Source of the DNA: Citrobacter europaeus
GTDB lineage: Bacteria; Pseudomonadota; Gammaproteobacteria; Enterobacterales; Enterobacteriaceae
Length of the DNA: 64,000 nucleotides
Assembly: GCA_020099315.1 (NCBI GenBank)
Contig: CP083650.1
Span: forward strand, 3,658,001-3,722,000
Reading direction: 5' to 3'
Of this stretch, positions 35,969-43,970 are shown piece after piece (the stretch's first letter is position 1; each line of letters begins with the position of its first letter). A program made the position numbers and the translations under genes. The notes below the pieces were generated by a model. That model was not told the origin of the DNA. It saw only the letters and a list, made by a program, of their open reading frames with translations, and searched no databases.

Positions 35969-37198
35969 ATGGCAAAAATCGCTAAGAAGCTCACTGACAC
36001 TGAAATCAAAAGCACCAAGCCAGCCGACAAAGAAATCAACTTGTTTGACGGAGATGGTTTGATACTACGAATCGCTCCCCTCTCGAAAGGAGGGAAGAAG
36101 AATTGGTATTTCAGGTATGCAGTGCCAGTGACCAAAAAGCGAACTAAAGTGAGCTTAGGAACCTATCCTCATCTTACACTTGCCAAGGCACGAGCTTTAC
36201 GTGAAGAATACCTTTCCTTGCTTGCCAATGGCATTGATCCCCAAGTCCATAACAGCAATAAAGCTAATGCCTTAAAGAATGCTACTGAACACACTCTCCA
36301 AGCCGTGGCAAGAAAATGGTTAGATGAGAAGGTAAAGACCTCAGGTATCTCACAAGACCATGCAGAAGACATCTGGCGAAGCCTGGAGAGAAATATCTTT
36401 CCCGGATTGGGTAATGTTCCTGTCAATGAGATCCGACCCAAACTCTTAAAGCAACATCTTGACCCTATTGAGCAACGAGGTGTCCTTGAAACACTTCGCC
36501 GCATCATATCCCGCCTGAATGAAATTTTCCGCTATGCAGCAACAGAAGAACTCATAGAATTCAACCCGGCAGACAACCTGGGGCAACGGTTCAGTAAGCC
36601 TAAAAAGCAGAATATGCCTGCATTACCCCCTTCCGAACTCCCCCGCTTCCTGGTTGCTCTAAACAATGCTTCTATCCGTTTAGAAACACGATTATTGATT
36701 GAATGGCAGCTTCTAACATGGGTTCGTCCAGGCGAAGCAGTTCGTGCAAGATGGTCTGATATTAATATAGAAACCGGCATGTGGAACATACCATCCGATT
36801 TTATGAAGATGAAGAAGCCACATAAGGTCCCATTAAGTAAAGAAGCTTTGCGAGTATTGGATTCAATGAAAGCCATCAGTGGGCACAGAGAGTGGGTTTT
36901 CCCCAGTATCAAAGCTCCACTCAATCACATGCATGAACAAACAGCTAATGCGGCCATAATCCGTATGGGCTTCGGAGGTGAGCTTGTAGCTCACGGTATG
37001 CGATCAATCGCTAGAACGGCTGCTGAGGAGTCTGGCAAGTTTAGGACTGATGTCCTCGAAGCTGCTCTTGCACACTCGAAGAAGGATGAAATAATAGCAG
37101 CTTACAATCGAGCAGAATACCTAACAGAACGAGTTGCTCTTATGCAGTGGTGGAGTGATTATGTCATTGCTCAAAAATTTAAAGCTATTGCGGCATAA
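35969..37198 (+). CDS. P4-type tyrosine integrase of element 1
   Basis: A 409-residue integrase with the N-terminal DUF4102 arm-binding domain (LTDTEIKSTKPADKEINLFDGDGL), a SAM-like core-binding domain at about 105-195 and a catalytic domain with Arg in TWVRPGEAVRARWSDI, HGMRSIARTAAEE (H-x-x-R), AHSKKDEI and the nucleophile Tyr in AAYNRAEYL. All key residues are present, so it should be active. It lies just after ssrA, oriented away from it. It is clearly related to, but distinct from, the second integrase at 58472. Confidence 0.93.
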   Translation: MAKIAKKLTDTEIKSTKPADKEINLFDGDGLILRIAPLSKGGKKNWYFRYAVPVTKKRTKVSLGTYPHLTLAKARALREEYLSLLANGIDPQVHNSNKANALKNATEHTLQAVARKWLDEKVKTSGISQDHAEDIWRSLERNIFPGLGNVPVNEIRPKLLKQHLDPIEQRGVLETLRRIISRLNEIFRYAATEELIEFNPADNLGQRFSKPKKQNMPALPPSELPRFLVALNNASIRLETRLLIEWQLLTWVRPGEAVRARWSDINIETGMWNIPSDFMKMKKPHKVPLSKEALRVLDSMKAISGHREWVFPSIKAPLNHMHEQTANAAIIRMGFGGELVAHGMRSIARTAAEESGKFRTDVLEAALAHSKKDEIIAAYNRAEYLTERVALMQWWSDYVIAQKFKAIAA

Positions 37199-37205
37199 CA
37201 ACTCT

Positions 37206-37234
37206 ATAAGGGGTTAAATCTCCCAGCCCCTTAT
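37206..37234 (+). terminator. Hairpin after the element 1 integrase
   Basis: ATAAGGGG and CCCCTTAT pair across 13 bases, 10 bases after the integrase stop; no strong T run. Confidence 0.4.
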
Positions 37235-37354
37235 CCACCAAGACATAAACCTTTTTTGACACCACTTTGTTCTAAACCAAGATACATGGGCTGTAACTTA
37301 CAAAAGCGATTTTCTGCATGAACTGGCAAACGTCTCTGGCATTGAAAAATTTAT

Positions 37355-38962
37355 TTAAAGCTTGTTCTTTTGTGGTTTACATAGCTTCTTTTTATAAATA
37401 TCTGGGTCCACAGCAATTTTGCAGATCCTGACCTCATACCCAAAATTGGTAATACTCTTGTGGAAATTTTTCAAGTTTATTTTAGAAAACAAAGGTAAAT
37501 CTTCGGGAAGATTTTTATTAGAAGCTATGGCGAAAACTAGCTTATATTTTTTAGCATCTGGTCTATTTATATGATCGGCTAATTTTATATGAGCAGGTAG
37601 TTTCTCATTAAGTTTGCCTCGAAATTCAGAGTCACTTATAAAAAGTTCAGAACCTATAAATCCTTGTGAAAAAAGATGGCTCATACTTTGCGAACCAGTA
37701 TAATATTTTACATGGATAAAATCTGATTGACCTCTGATAAGATCACAAAATTCAATCTTACTTTTACCACCACCATGATGAATGAATTTCTGATCCATGT
37801 GTGTAAAGGAATTATCATCGTGGCAAAGTTTCTTATTATAATCCTCCTCTCGTTTATATGAATATACAGGAAATTTATCCGACTCCTCATAATGAATTAT
37901 TTTTTTCATTTCATCATCAATAGTCGATACAAAATTCCTATCTGCAACATACCATATAGAGTCTCGAAGAATATAGTTCTGATCACCTTCCTTTATCTCG
38001 GCATAGAGGCACCTATATAAAGACCATTTTTTTATCGATTCAAAATCGGCGTTCAAAACATGCAGGTAACTTTTTTTGAGTTCATCAACAGTTACTTCAG
38101 TTTTCTTACCATCAAAATAATCACAAACATGGTATATTGATAAGGTTTCATGAATGAACCTTTGTCTCTTATCAAAGCAATAGCCTATTTGATTTTCCCA
38201 GTCTACTATTTCTGGCTCTCCAAGCCATAAATCATTGAAGTCTTTTTCCTTTATCCGATCAATCAAAAGCGAATCCAATATCTCAACTTCTTGTTCATCA
38301 GCCTCCTTGATATTGTTAACCCATTCGAATTCTTCAGGAAGAGGTAATAAGTAAATAGAGTCTATTTTGGTCAACAGTGCTGGAATAGCCTTCAATTCAA
38401 TATCCGGCATGATCACAAACGCATCTTTGCCAGTAATTTTACTTCCTAAAATATCTTCTGTCGAAGTGCCTGTGAGAGTTGTGAGAATATCCATCTCAGA
38501 ATCTATTTTTAGGTTGTATATATCGACTTCTTTACTGCTCTGACTGCGAGTTAACAGGTTCGTTTCGTTGTGACTGCCTTTATCTAAACTGCGAATTTTT
38601 TTATGTTCTATACTATTAAGAGTTGTTTTAAGCCCAAATCCTTTGACAATGCTGCCATCATTGATTAAGTGATGACCGGTTCCAAAGGGAATAAGATATC
38701 TGGAATTGTTAGCTTCAATAACTAATACTGCTCCTGTGCTACTATTCATACCGAAGAAATCAGGTTCTATGCCAGGGTTTTGGCCCATAAAAAAGGTGGT
38801 CCATTCAGGAGGTTTTGGGTCCATGTACTCCTTTACATATAGATATGCTCGTGCATCCTCCATATCGAATTCAACAGGTCTTTTGACCCTTTCCAAATTC
38901 AAAACCTGATCAATATCATCGCTAAACCTTTTTGTTTTATAAATAGAGAGTTTTATCTTCAT
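37355..38962 (-). CDS. Large protein resembling the TIGR04141/DUF6119 sporadically distributed family
   Basis: A 535-residue soluble protein with no signal peptide or membrane segment. The pattern (KIKLSIYKTKRFSDDID start, VLVIEANNSRYLIPFGTGHH, GFGLKTTLNSI, ending FGYEVRICKIAVD) matches my memory of TIGR04141/DUF6119, a family with patchy occurrence in mobile regions and no established function. The assignment is by recall. It starts 18 bases after hxsA ends and runs in the same direction, so it is probably the last gene of the hxs operon. AT-rich codon use fits the island rather than the core genome. What it does, and whether it uses the HxsA product, is open. Confidence 0.6.
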   Translation of the reverse strand: MKIKLSIYKTKRFSDDIDQVLNLERVKRPVEFDMEDARAYLYVKEYMDPKPPEWTTFFMGQNPGIEPDFFGMNSSTGAVLVIEANNSRYLIPFGTGHHLINDGSIVKGFGLKTTLNSIEHKKIRSLDKGSHNETNLLTRSQSSKEVDIYNLKIDSEMDILTTLTGTSTEDILGSKITGKDAFVIMPDIELKAIPALLTKIDSIYLLPLPEEFEWVNNIKEADEQEVEILDSLLIDRIKEKDFNDLWLGEPEIVDWENQIGYCFDKRQRFIHETLSIYHVCDYFDGKKTEVTVDELKKSYLHVLNADFESIKKWSLYRCLYAEIKEGDQNYILRDSIWYVADRNFVSTIDDEMKKIIHYEESDKFPVYSYKREEDYNKKLCHDDNSFTHMDQKFIHHGGGKSKIEFCDLIRGQSDFIHVKYYTGSQSMSHLFSQGFIGSELFISDSEFRGKLNEKLPAHIKLADHINRPDAKKYKLVFAIASNKNLPEDLPLFSKINLKNFHKSITNFGYEVRICKIAVDPDIYKKKLCKPQKNKL

Positions 38963-38980
38963 TCTATTTTACCTAATATT

Positions 38981-39616
38981 TTAACGAGCCAGTATATTCA
39001 AAGAGTTCAATAACTGAGCATCTAATGTTTCTCTTACTGGAGTAGGAAGCCCATATGCAACTCTGTAATTTTTGATAGCAGTTCGTGTCGCAGGCCCCAT
39101 ACTTCCGTCTATATTGCCGTTATAAAACCCTTTATCCAATAATGCGAACTGCACTCGCATGATCAAACGCTTACGCTTCTCAGTATCAGAAGCCAGCCCA
39201 CTACTTGCACGAGTAGTTCCATTCATTCCAGCAGAGTTTGTGGTCGTAGAGGCATCGGTGTCATTAGAGCGAAGCGAACGAACAGATGAAGAAGACGATG
39301 ACGAATTTGTACCTGAAGTGGATGAGCCTGATGAGCTTGGTGAACTGTATGTTTTAGGATAATAAGGAGTGCTTCCACCATAGTACCCACCACCAGACGA
39401 AGATCTATGAGAACTATGGCTTCGATGGGAGCTATGACTACGATGCCCTGCAATGTAGAAAGGTACTTCCGTGTTAAGTGGAGCTATGACTAAATCATGC
39501 TCATTAAGAGTCATGCCGGGCAAATCACTTGCTCCAGTGGAGGAATCACTTGCCCATACAGAATTATTGAGTGCTAAAAATCCCGGAAGCAGAGCAGCGA
39601 AATTAAATTTTTTCAT
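38981..39616 (-). CDS. hxsA: His-Xaa-Ser repeat protein HxsA
   Basis: A 211-residue exported protein. Residues 1-22 are a signal peptide (MKKFNFAALLPGFLALNNSVWA). Near residue 57 come five tandem His-Xaa-Ser triplets (HRSHSSHRSHSSHRS), then GGGYYGG and a Ser/Thr-rich linker of about 60 residues. The C-terminal 60 residues are a peptidoglycan-binding-like repeat (RVQFALLDKGFYNGNIDGSM, then GPATRTAIKNYR). This is the hallmark of HxsA, the presumed substrate of the paired radical SAM enzymes encoded just upstream. The chosen ATG 39616 overlaps the hxsC stop by four bases; a longer frame lacks a signal peptide. The chemical change made on the repeat is not known to me. Confidence 0.88.
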   Translation of the reverse strand: MKKFNFAALLPGFLALNNSVWASDSSTGASDLPGMTLNEHDLVIAPLNTEVPFYIAGHRSHSSHRSHSSHRSSSGGGYYGGSTPYYPKTYSSPSSSGSSTSGTNSSSSSSSVRSLRSNDTDASTTTNSAGMNGTTRASSGLASDTEKRKRLIMRVQFALLDKGFYNGNIDGSMGPATRTAIKNYRVAYGLPTPVRETLDAQLLNSLNILAR

Positions 39617-40725
39617 ATAATTGGTCTCGGTGATTGATGAAAACGGCCTTTTGATGAACTGAAATAACCAGCACATGAAGACTTCTGAGTACATTCATCA
39701 CATTCTTTGGGATAGTAATTTTTCCAGTCAGAAATTGATTGAGTAGCAAATCCCCAGGCTCTTTCAGGAAGATGGCACAATGGGTAATTGAAGATTGTCA
39801 GGGGGATGCCTGACCTTTGTGCTGTTCCTATGGCAGAGAGAATTTTCTCACCATAGCTATCATGCTCAATGAAGATTGATGACCAGTTTTTACGTGCCCA
39901 GCCAATAGATTCTAACCCCATTAGAGAAATCTGGTTGATATTGGAGAACACGCGACTAGAGAACTCTATGATTTTGTCCAGTTCCATATAGTTAGCCAGT
40001 GTCGGAATGATTCTTAACTCAATGTTGATCCCTGAGTTACCGGCATTGATAAGCCCCCTAACTGTCTCATCAAATGCCCCGACGCTTCCAACCAGATAGT
40101 CATGAACTGACGACCTTGAAGAATAAAGAGGAATACCGAAAGTTATTTTGAGCTTTTCGCTTCGCTCTTTCATCTGTTGAGTAAAACTGACATCTGCAAA
40201 CTTTCGTCCATTGGTCAAAACATGCAAAGCTGTCTCAGGTGAGTTTTCGATTATTAAGTCCAGAAATTGCAGGAAATCTTCGCCATACAGTAGAGGTTCT
40301 CCCCCACTCACTCCTACTACACCATTCAGTGAGAAAGAGGCGATGGCAAGTGCTGACTGGTTAAGAAGCCAGTCATCGTTTCCTGTCTTAGGAGGCTGAG
40401 AACAAAAAAGACAACTGTTGTTGCACCTTTCAGTTACCAGAACAGTGTTATGGTTTGCTCTCCGTGACAAAATCACTCTAATCATGTTGCCATTGTTAAC
40501 AATCCCTATATCACCATCTTCTATGGAATTGAAAAGATCAGTGCTCACAACGAAGTCTGCAAAATATGCAGGAAGTCTGGAATCAAGTTGAGTTTCACTG
40601 ACCAGTAAATTTGGCAGATAGAATTGAGGATTTTCGGGCTTAAATTTGCACAGGCGATAGAAACCTTGCTGAACTGGCAGATCTGCCGTAAACCTGAAAA
40701 TGTCGTTTCTCAGCACCTCAGACAT
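39613..40725 (-). CDS. hxsC: His-Xaa-Ser system radical SAM maturase HxsC
   Basis: A 370-residue radical SAM protein: the [4Fe-4S] motif CNNSCLFC near residue 101 (C-x3-C-x2-C), GVSGGEPLL (GGEP motif) and a C-terminal Cys group (CDECTQKSSCAGYF) for a possible auxiliary cluster. It is one of the two paired radical SAM proteins of the HXS cassette. It overlaps hxsB by eight bases and hxsA by four. It probably modifies, or helps modify, the His-Xaa-Ser repeat of HxsA; the reaction is unassigned. Confidence 0.85.
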   Translation of the reverse strand: MSEVLRNDIFRFTADLPVQQGFYRLCKFKPENPQFYLPNLLVSETQLDSRLPAYFADFVVSTDLFNSIEDGDIGIVNNGNMIRVILSRRANHNTVLVTERCNNSCLFCSQPPKTGNDDWLLNQSALAIASFSLNGVVGVSGGEPLLYGEDFLQFLDLIIENSPETALHVLTNGRKFADVSFTQQMKERSEKLKITFGIPLYSSRSSVHDYLVGSVGAFDETVRGLINAGNSGINIELRIIPTLANYMELDKIIEFSSRVFSNINQISLMGLESIGWARKNWSSIFIEHDSYGEKILSAIGTAQRSGIPLTIFNYPLCHLPERAWGFATQSISDWKNYYPKECDECTQKSSCAGYFSSSKGRFHQSPRPII

Positions 40726-42106
40726 AAGTCCACCCTTTTAGCATCTTTGCCATCGGCCCATCCTGAGAAATTTCATTCAGAAGGAAGCGGAACATGCCTT
40801 TGTGATACTGGCAGAAAGTAGACCGACTCTTGTCACCAACAGGTTCGCCATGAACACTAATGTTTTGGCAAGGATCTGCCCCACAGAAAGGCTGATAAGC
40901 ACAGGTATCGCATCCCGGCATAGCAAAATTGAATGAGGATGAAAGAGCGGAACGGTAGTATTCGTTGCTACTGAATGAGAGTGAGGCAAACTCTCCTGCA
41001 CTGAAATCTGCTTCCGGGTTTACTTTCTGAAGCATACGACTTTCATCACTACCGTAGACTTTACCGTCATAATTGAACAGGATGCAGTTCAGCACGACTC
41101 CGCTTGGCGATTTTAGATCTGCATAACCACTGAATCCCGGATTGAAAATTCTTTTGAGATGGATAGCAGCCGAGTGCTCAATGACAGGTATTCCCTTTTC
41201 ATTCTGAATCAACACTTCCTGCATTAACTCTTTATAAAAATCAAAATACTCTGGCATTGAAAAAGTGAAGCTCTGCTTCTGAGCAAACCCATAAGGACTA
41301 ACAGGCCTGATAAACATGTCTGTAAGACCCAGAGACAGATGGGCATCTACTATGGAAGCTGGCTCCTTTGTCAGTTCCTTAGTAACAGTAGTGACAGTTG
41401 CTACCCGGTTTTCCCCAAGTTCTTCTGTGATTTTCCGAATACCTGTTACTGCTTTGTTGTGAGCCTGAAAGTCAGTAAGAATACGATTCTTGTTATGGAC
41501 GGCTTCATTCCCATCAAGCGAGACAGAGAAGGTTATATTCCGCTCTTTAACCCATGAGAGGATGCTTTCATCAAGTAATGACAGACTTGTAGCAATCACC
41601 ATTTCGAAAGCATCACTACCCAATGAAATCTCGCACTCGTGATAGATTGACTGGACAAGATCAAACCTGAGAAGTGGTTCACCGCCCTGTACTTCTATCT
41701 TGTAGGGAGGTGTACCCAGTTTCTTTATGGTGTTAACAATTTGCGGTAACAGTTTAGGGTTGAGATCATAACCATCAGCGGTGGCCGATGCCCTGCTGAC
41801 CTGGCAATATTTGCAAGTATGATCGCAACGAAGAGTAGGTACAATCATAAAGATTGGCCTGGCCGCCAGTTCGTTCATGAGTCGTTTGGCAAAAGCCGAA
41901 CTTAATGCATAAGGGGTAACAGAGGAATTATCATCTCCGCTGATGAAAAGTTTGCTTTCAAGCGATGAGGACTGTTCTTGACTGATATGACCGTTTATCA
42001 GATCGAGAAATTCCTGCTCACCTAAAAAATGATGAAAGCCAGCGAGGTTGCTGATGAAAACGTGGTCGTCAGGCATCCTGTCGAAGTTGAAAGGCATCAG
42101 TCTCAT
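40718..42106 (-). CDS. hxsB: His-Xaa-Ser system radical SAM maturase HxsB
   Basis: A 462-residue radical SAM enzyme with CDHTCKYC near residue 95, EVQGGEPLLRFDLVQ, and a SPASM-like C-terminal Cys cluster (MPGCDTCAYQPFCGADPC then STFCQYH) able to hold extra Fe-S clusters. This organisation is typical of peptide-modifying radical SAM enzymes. Its start shares one base with the hxsD stop (TAATG). Partner of HxsC. Confidence 0.87.
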   Translation of the reverse strand: MRLMPFNFDRMPDDHVFISNLAGFHHFLGEQEFLDLINGHISQEQSSSLESKLFISGDDNSSVTPYALSSAFAKRLMNELAARPIFMIVPTLRCDHTCKYCQVSRASATADGYDLNPKLLPQIVNTIKKLGTPPYKIEVQGGEPLLRFDLVQSIYHECEISLGSDAFEMVIATSLSLLDESILSWVKERNITFSVSLDGNEAVHNKNRILTDFQAHNKAVTGIRKITEELGENRVATVTTVTKELTKEPASIVDAHLSLGLTDMFIRPVSPYGFAQKQSFTFSMPEYFDFYKELMQEVLIQNEKGIPVIEHSAAIHLKRIFNPGFSGYADLKSPSGVVLNCILFNYDGKVYGSDESRMLQKVNPEADFSAGEFASLSFSSNEYYRSALSSSFNFAMPGCDTCAYQPFCGADPCQNISVHGEPVGDKSRSTFCQYHKGMFRFLLNEISQDGPMAKMLKGWTYV

Positions 42107-42378
42107 TATGCAAGCCTGTCATCTATGCTTCGGAGAACCTTGCTGACAATGGCATCACGCAATTGACCGGTTTGATGATGAAGTTTCTCCCTGAGGCTAA
42201 AATCGTTTACCAGCCTTTCGAATTCAAACTCACATTCAGGACTACTTGTCTCAAAGAAGATAATCCAGGAGGATATATTTTCTTCAAGTTTCCATGAACT
42301 TACAGGAGTCATCCAGTAGAGGGTGTTTCGGATAACCCATTCAGAAAACTGATCTTTTTGTAACACCTTTTCCCACAT
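42106..42378 (-). CDS. hxsD: His-Xaa-Ser system protein HxsD
   Basis: A 90-residue protein with the motif LVNDFSLREKL, close to the LLNDYxLRE signature by which HxsD is recognised. It is the first gene of the cassette, with GGAAGG eight bases before ATG 42378. It may deliver or bind the peptide, like RRE proteins in other peptide-maturation systems; that role is inferred from size and position only. Confidence 0.83.
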   Translation of the reverse strand: MWEKVLQKDQFSEWVIRNTLYWMTPVSSWKLEENISSWIIFFETSSPECEFEFERLVNDFSLREKLHHQTGQLRDAIVSKVLRSIDDRLA

Positions 42379-42701
42379 TGTTATTACCTTCCAAAGAAAT
42401 AATAACGGAAAGAAACTTATTCCATTTAGAGATTTTTCTTATAGAATTAAAGATACAACATTTTTAGAAAAATGTTACTGAGTATGTCAAAATTCTGAGA
42501 TTCAGTTCAACTAGAAGTCAATCGAATCACGTGCTCACATGATGCAGCAATAGGTTACACATAGGCTACTTTTTGAGATAACAGGCAAAGAATTAGAAAG
42601 TTATTACCGCCATCGAATTATTTACACCTTAATAATTAGCATATTAAGCAAATGCTTTTGGTTCTTTTTGCATGTCAATAGATTAGCTTTGTGGCAAAAT
42701 C
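42379..42701. promoter_or_regulatory. Divergent control region between hxsD and the DUF4297-HerA genes
   Basis: About 320 AT-rich bases without a gene. A perfect palindrome AACATTTTT-AG-AAAAATGTT lies at 42457-42476, 79 bases before hxsD, and could be an operator. No consensus sigma-70 promoter stands out on either strand. The first codons of the plus-strand reading frame after 42701 may also be untranslated (see the next gene). Confidence 0.4.
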
Positions 42702-42785
42702 ATGAAGCTATGCAATCATTGCATTGTTATTAACACAGCATATTTTTATAAACTTTTAACACCTTATCTCAAAAAGGATAACAAA

Positions 42786-43970
42786 GTGGACAGAAGTGCA
42801 GTTGATACAATTCGTGGGTATTGTTATCAAGTTGATAAAACGATTATTGAAATTTTTTCGTTACCACAAATGGATGACTCAATTGATATAGAATGCATTG
42901 AAGATATTGATGTCTACAACGATGGGCACTTAACTGCGATCCAATGCAAATACTATGAGAGTACAGATTATAACCACTCCGTCATATCAAAGCCTATAAG
43001 ACTAATGTTGTCACACTTTAAGGACAATAAAGAAAAAGGGGCGAATTATTATCTTTTCGGGCACTATAAATCAGGACAAAACAAATTAACACTTCCATTA
43101 AAAGTTGACTTCTTCAAATCTAACTTCCTCATATACACTGAAAAACAAATCAAACATGAGTACCATATAGAAAATGGGCTTACCGAAGAGGATCTACAAG
43201 CCTTTTTGGATAGATTAGTTATAAATATCAATGCCAAATCATTTACTGATCAAAAAAAACAAACTATACAAATAATAAAAAACCATTTTCAATGTGAAGA
43301 TTATGAGGCAGAGCATTATTTTTATTCTAATGCTTTCAGAAAAACCTATGATATCTCTTGTAATAAAAAAGTTCGAAGGATAAAAAAATCAGATTTTATT
43401 GAAAGTATCAACAAATCCAGAGTCTTATTTAACATATGGTTTTATCAATATGAAGGAAGAAAAGAATATTTAAGAAAACTAAAAGAATCTTTCATAAGGA
43501 GAAGTGTAAACACTTCTCCTTATGCTCGTTTTTTCATCTTGGAATTTCAAGACAAGATTGATATAAAAACAGTTAAAGACTGTATATATAAAATACAATT
43601 AAATTGGTCTAATTTATCTAAAAGAGCAGATCGACCATATTCTCCTTTTTTACTTGTTCATGGCATCAGCGAAGATAAATTATACGAATTGAAGAATCAA
43701 TTATACAATGAAAATCTAATTTTCGCTGATGGATACCCTTTTAAAGGAAGTGTATTTACTCCAAAAATATTAGTCGAAGGGTTTTCAAATAAAGAAATCC
43801 ACTTCCAATTTATCAACGACATAGATGATTTCAATGAAATACTGAACAGTATTCATATAAGAAAAGAAGTATATCAGTTCTATACGAAAAACTGCCTTGA
43901 TATCCCATCCCAACTACCCCAGGTAAACATACAAGTTAAAGACTTTGCCGATATAAAGGAGATAGTGTAA
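42786..43970 (+). CDS. DUF4297-like (Cap4-type) nuclease of a HerA anti-phage pair
   Basis: A 394-residue protein if started at GTG 42786 (AAGGATAACAAA before it); an open frame extends back to ATG 42702 without a ribosome site and adds 28 atypical residues. The N-terminus SAVDTIRGYCYQVDKTI and then IECIEDIDVYND with AIQCKYYE look like the PD-(D/E)xK core of DUF4297/Cap4 nucleases (E..D, Q-x-K). It ends one base into the HerA gene (TAATG), so the two are coupled. DUF4297-HerA pairs are reported anti-phage systems in which ATPase and nuclease assemble into a large complex that degrades DNA or blocks replication. The family call rests on motif and context. Confidence 0.72.
   Translation: MDRSAVDTIRGYCYQVDKTIIEIFSLPQMDDSIDIECIEDIDVYNDGHLTAIQCKYYESTDYNHSVISKPIRLMLSHFKDNKEKGANYYLFGHYKSGQNKLTLPLKVDFFKSNFLIYTEKQIKHEYHIENGLTEEDLQAFLDRLVININAKSFTDQKKQTIQIIKNHFQCEDYEAEHYFYSNAFRKTYDISCNKKVRRIKKSDFIESINKSRVLFNIWFYQYEGRKEYLRKLKESFIRRSVNTSPYARFFILEFQDKIDIKTVKDCIYKIQLNWSNLSKRADRPYSPFLLVHGISEDKLYELKNQLYNENLIFADGYPFKGSVFTPKILVEGFSNKEIHFQFINDIDDFNEILNSIHIRKEVYQFYTKNCLDIPSQLPQVNIQVKDFADIKEIV

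Noticed and set aside
36169..36924. Minus-strand frames opposite the integrase
   Set aside because: They are shadows of the integrase gene, whose catalytic residues are intact.
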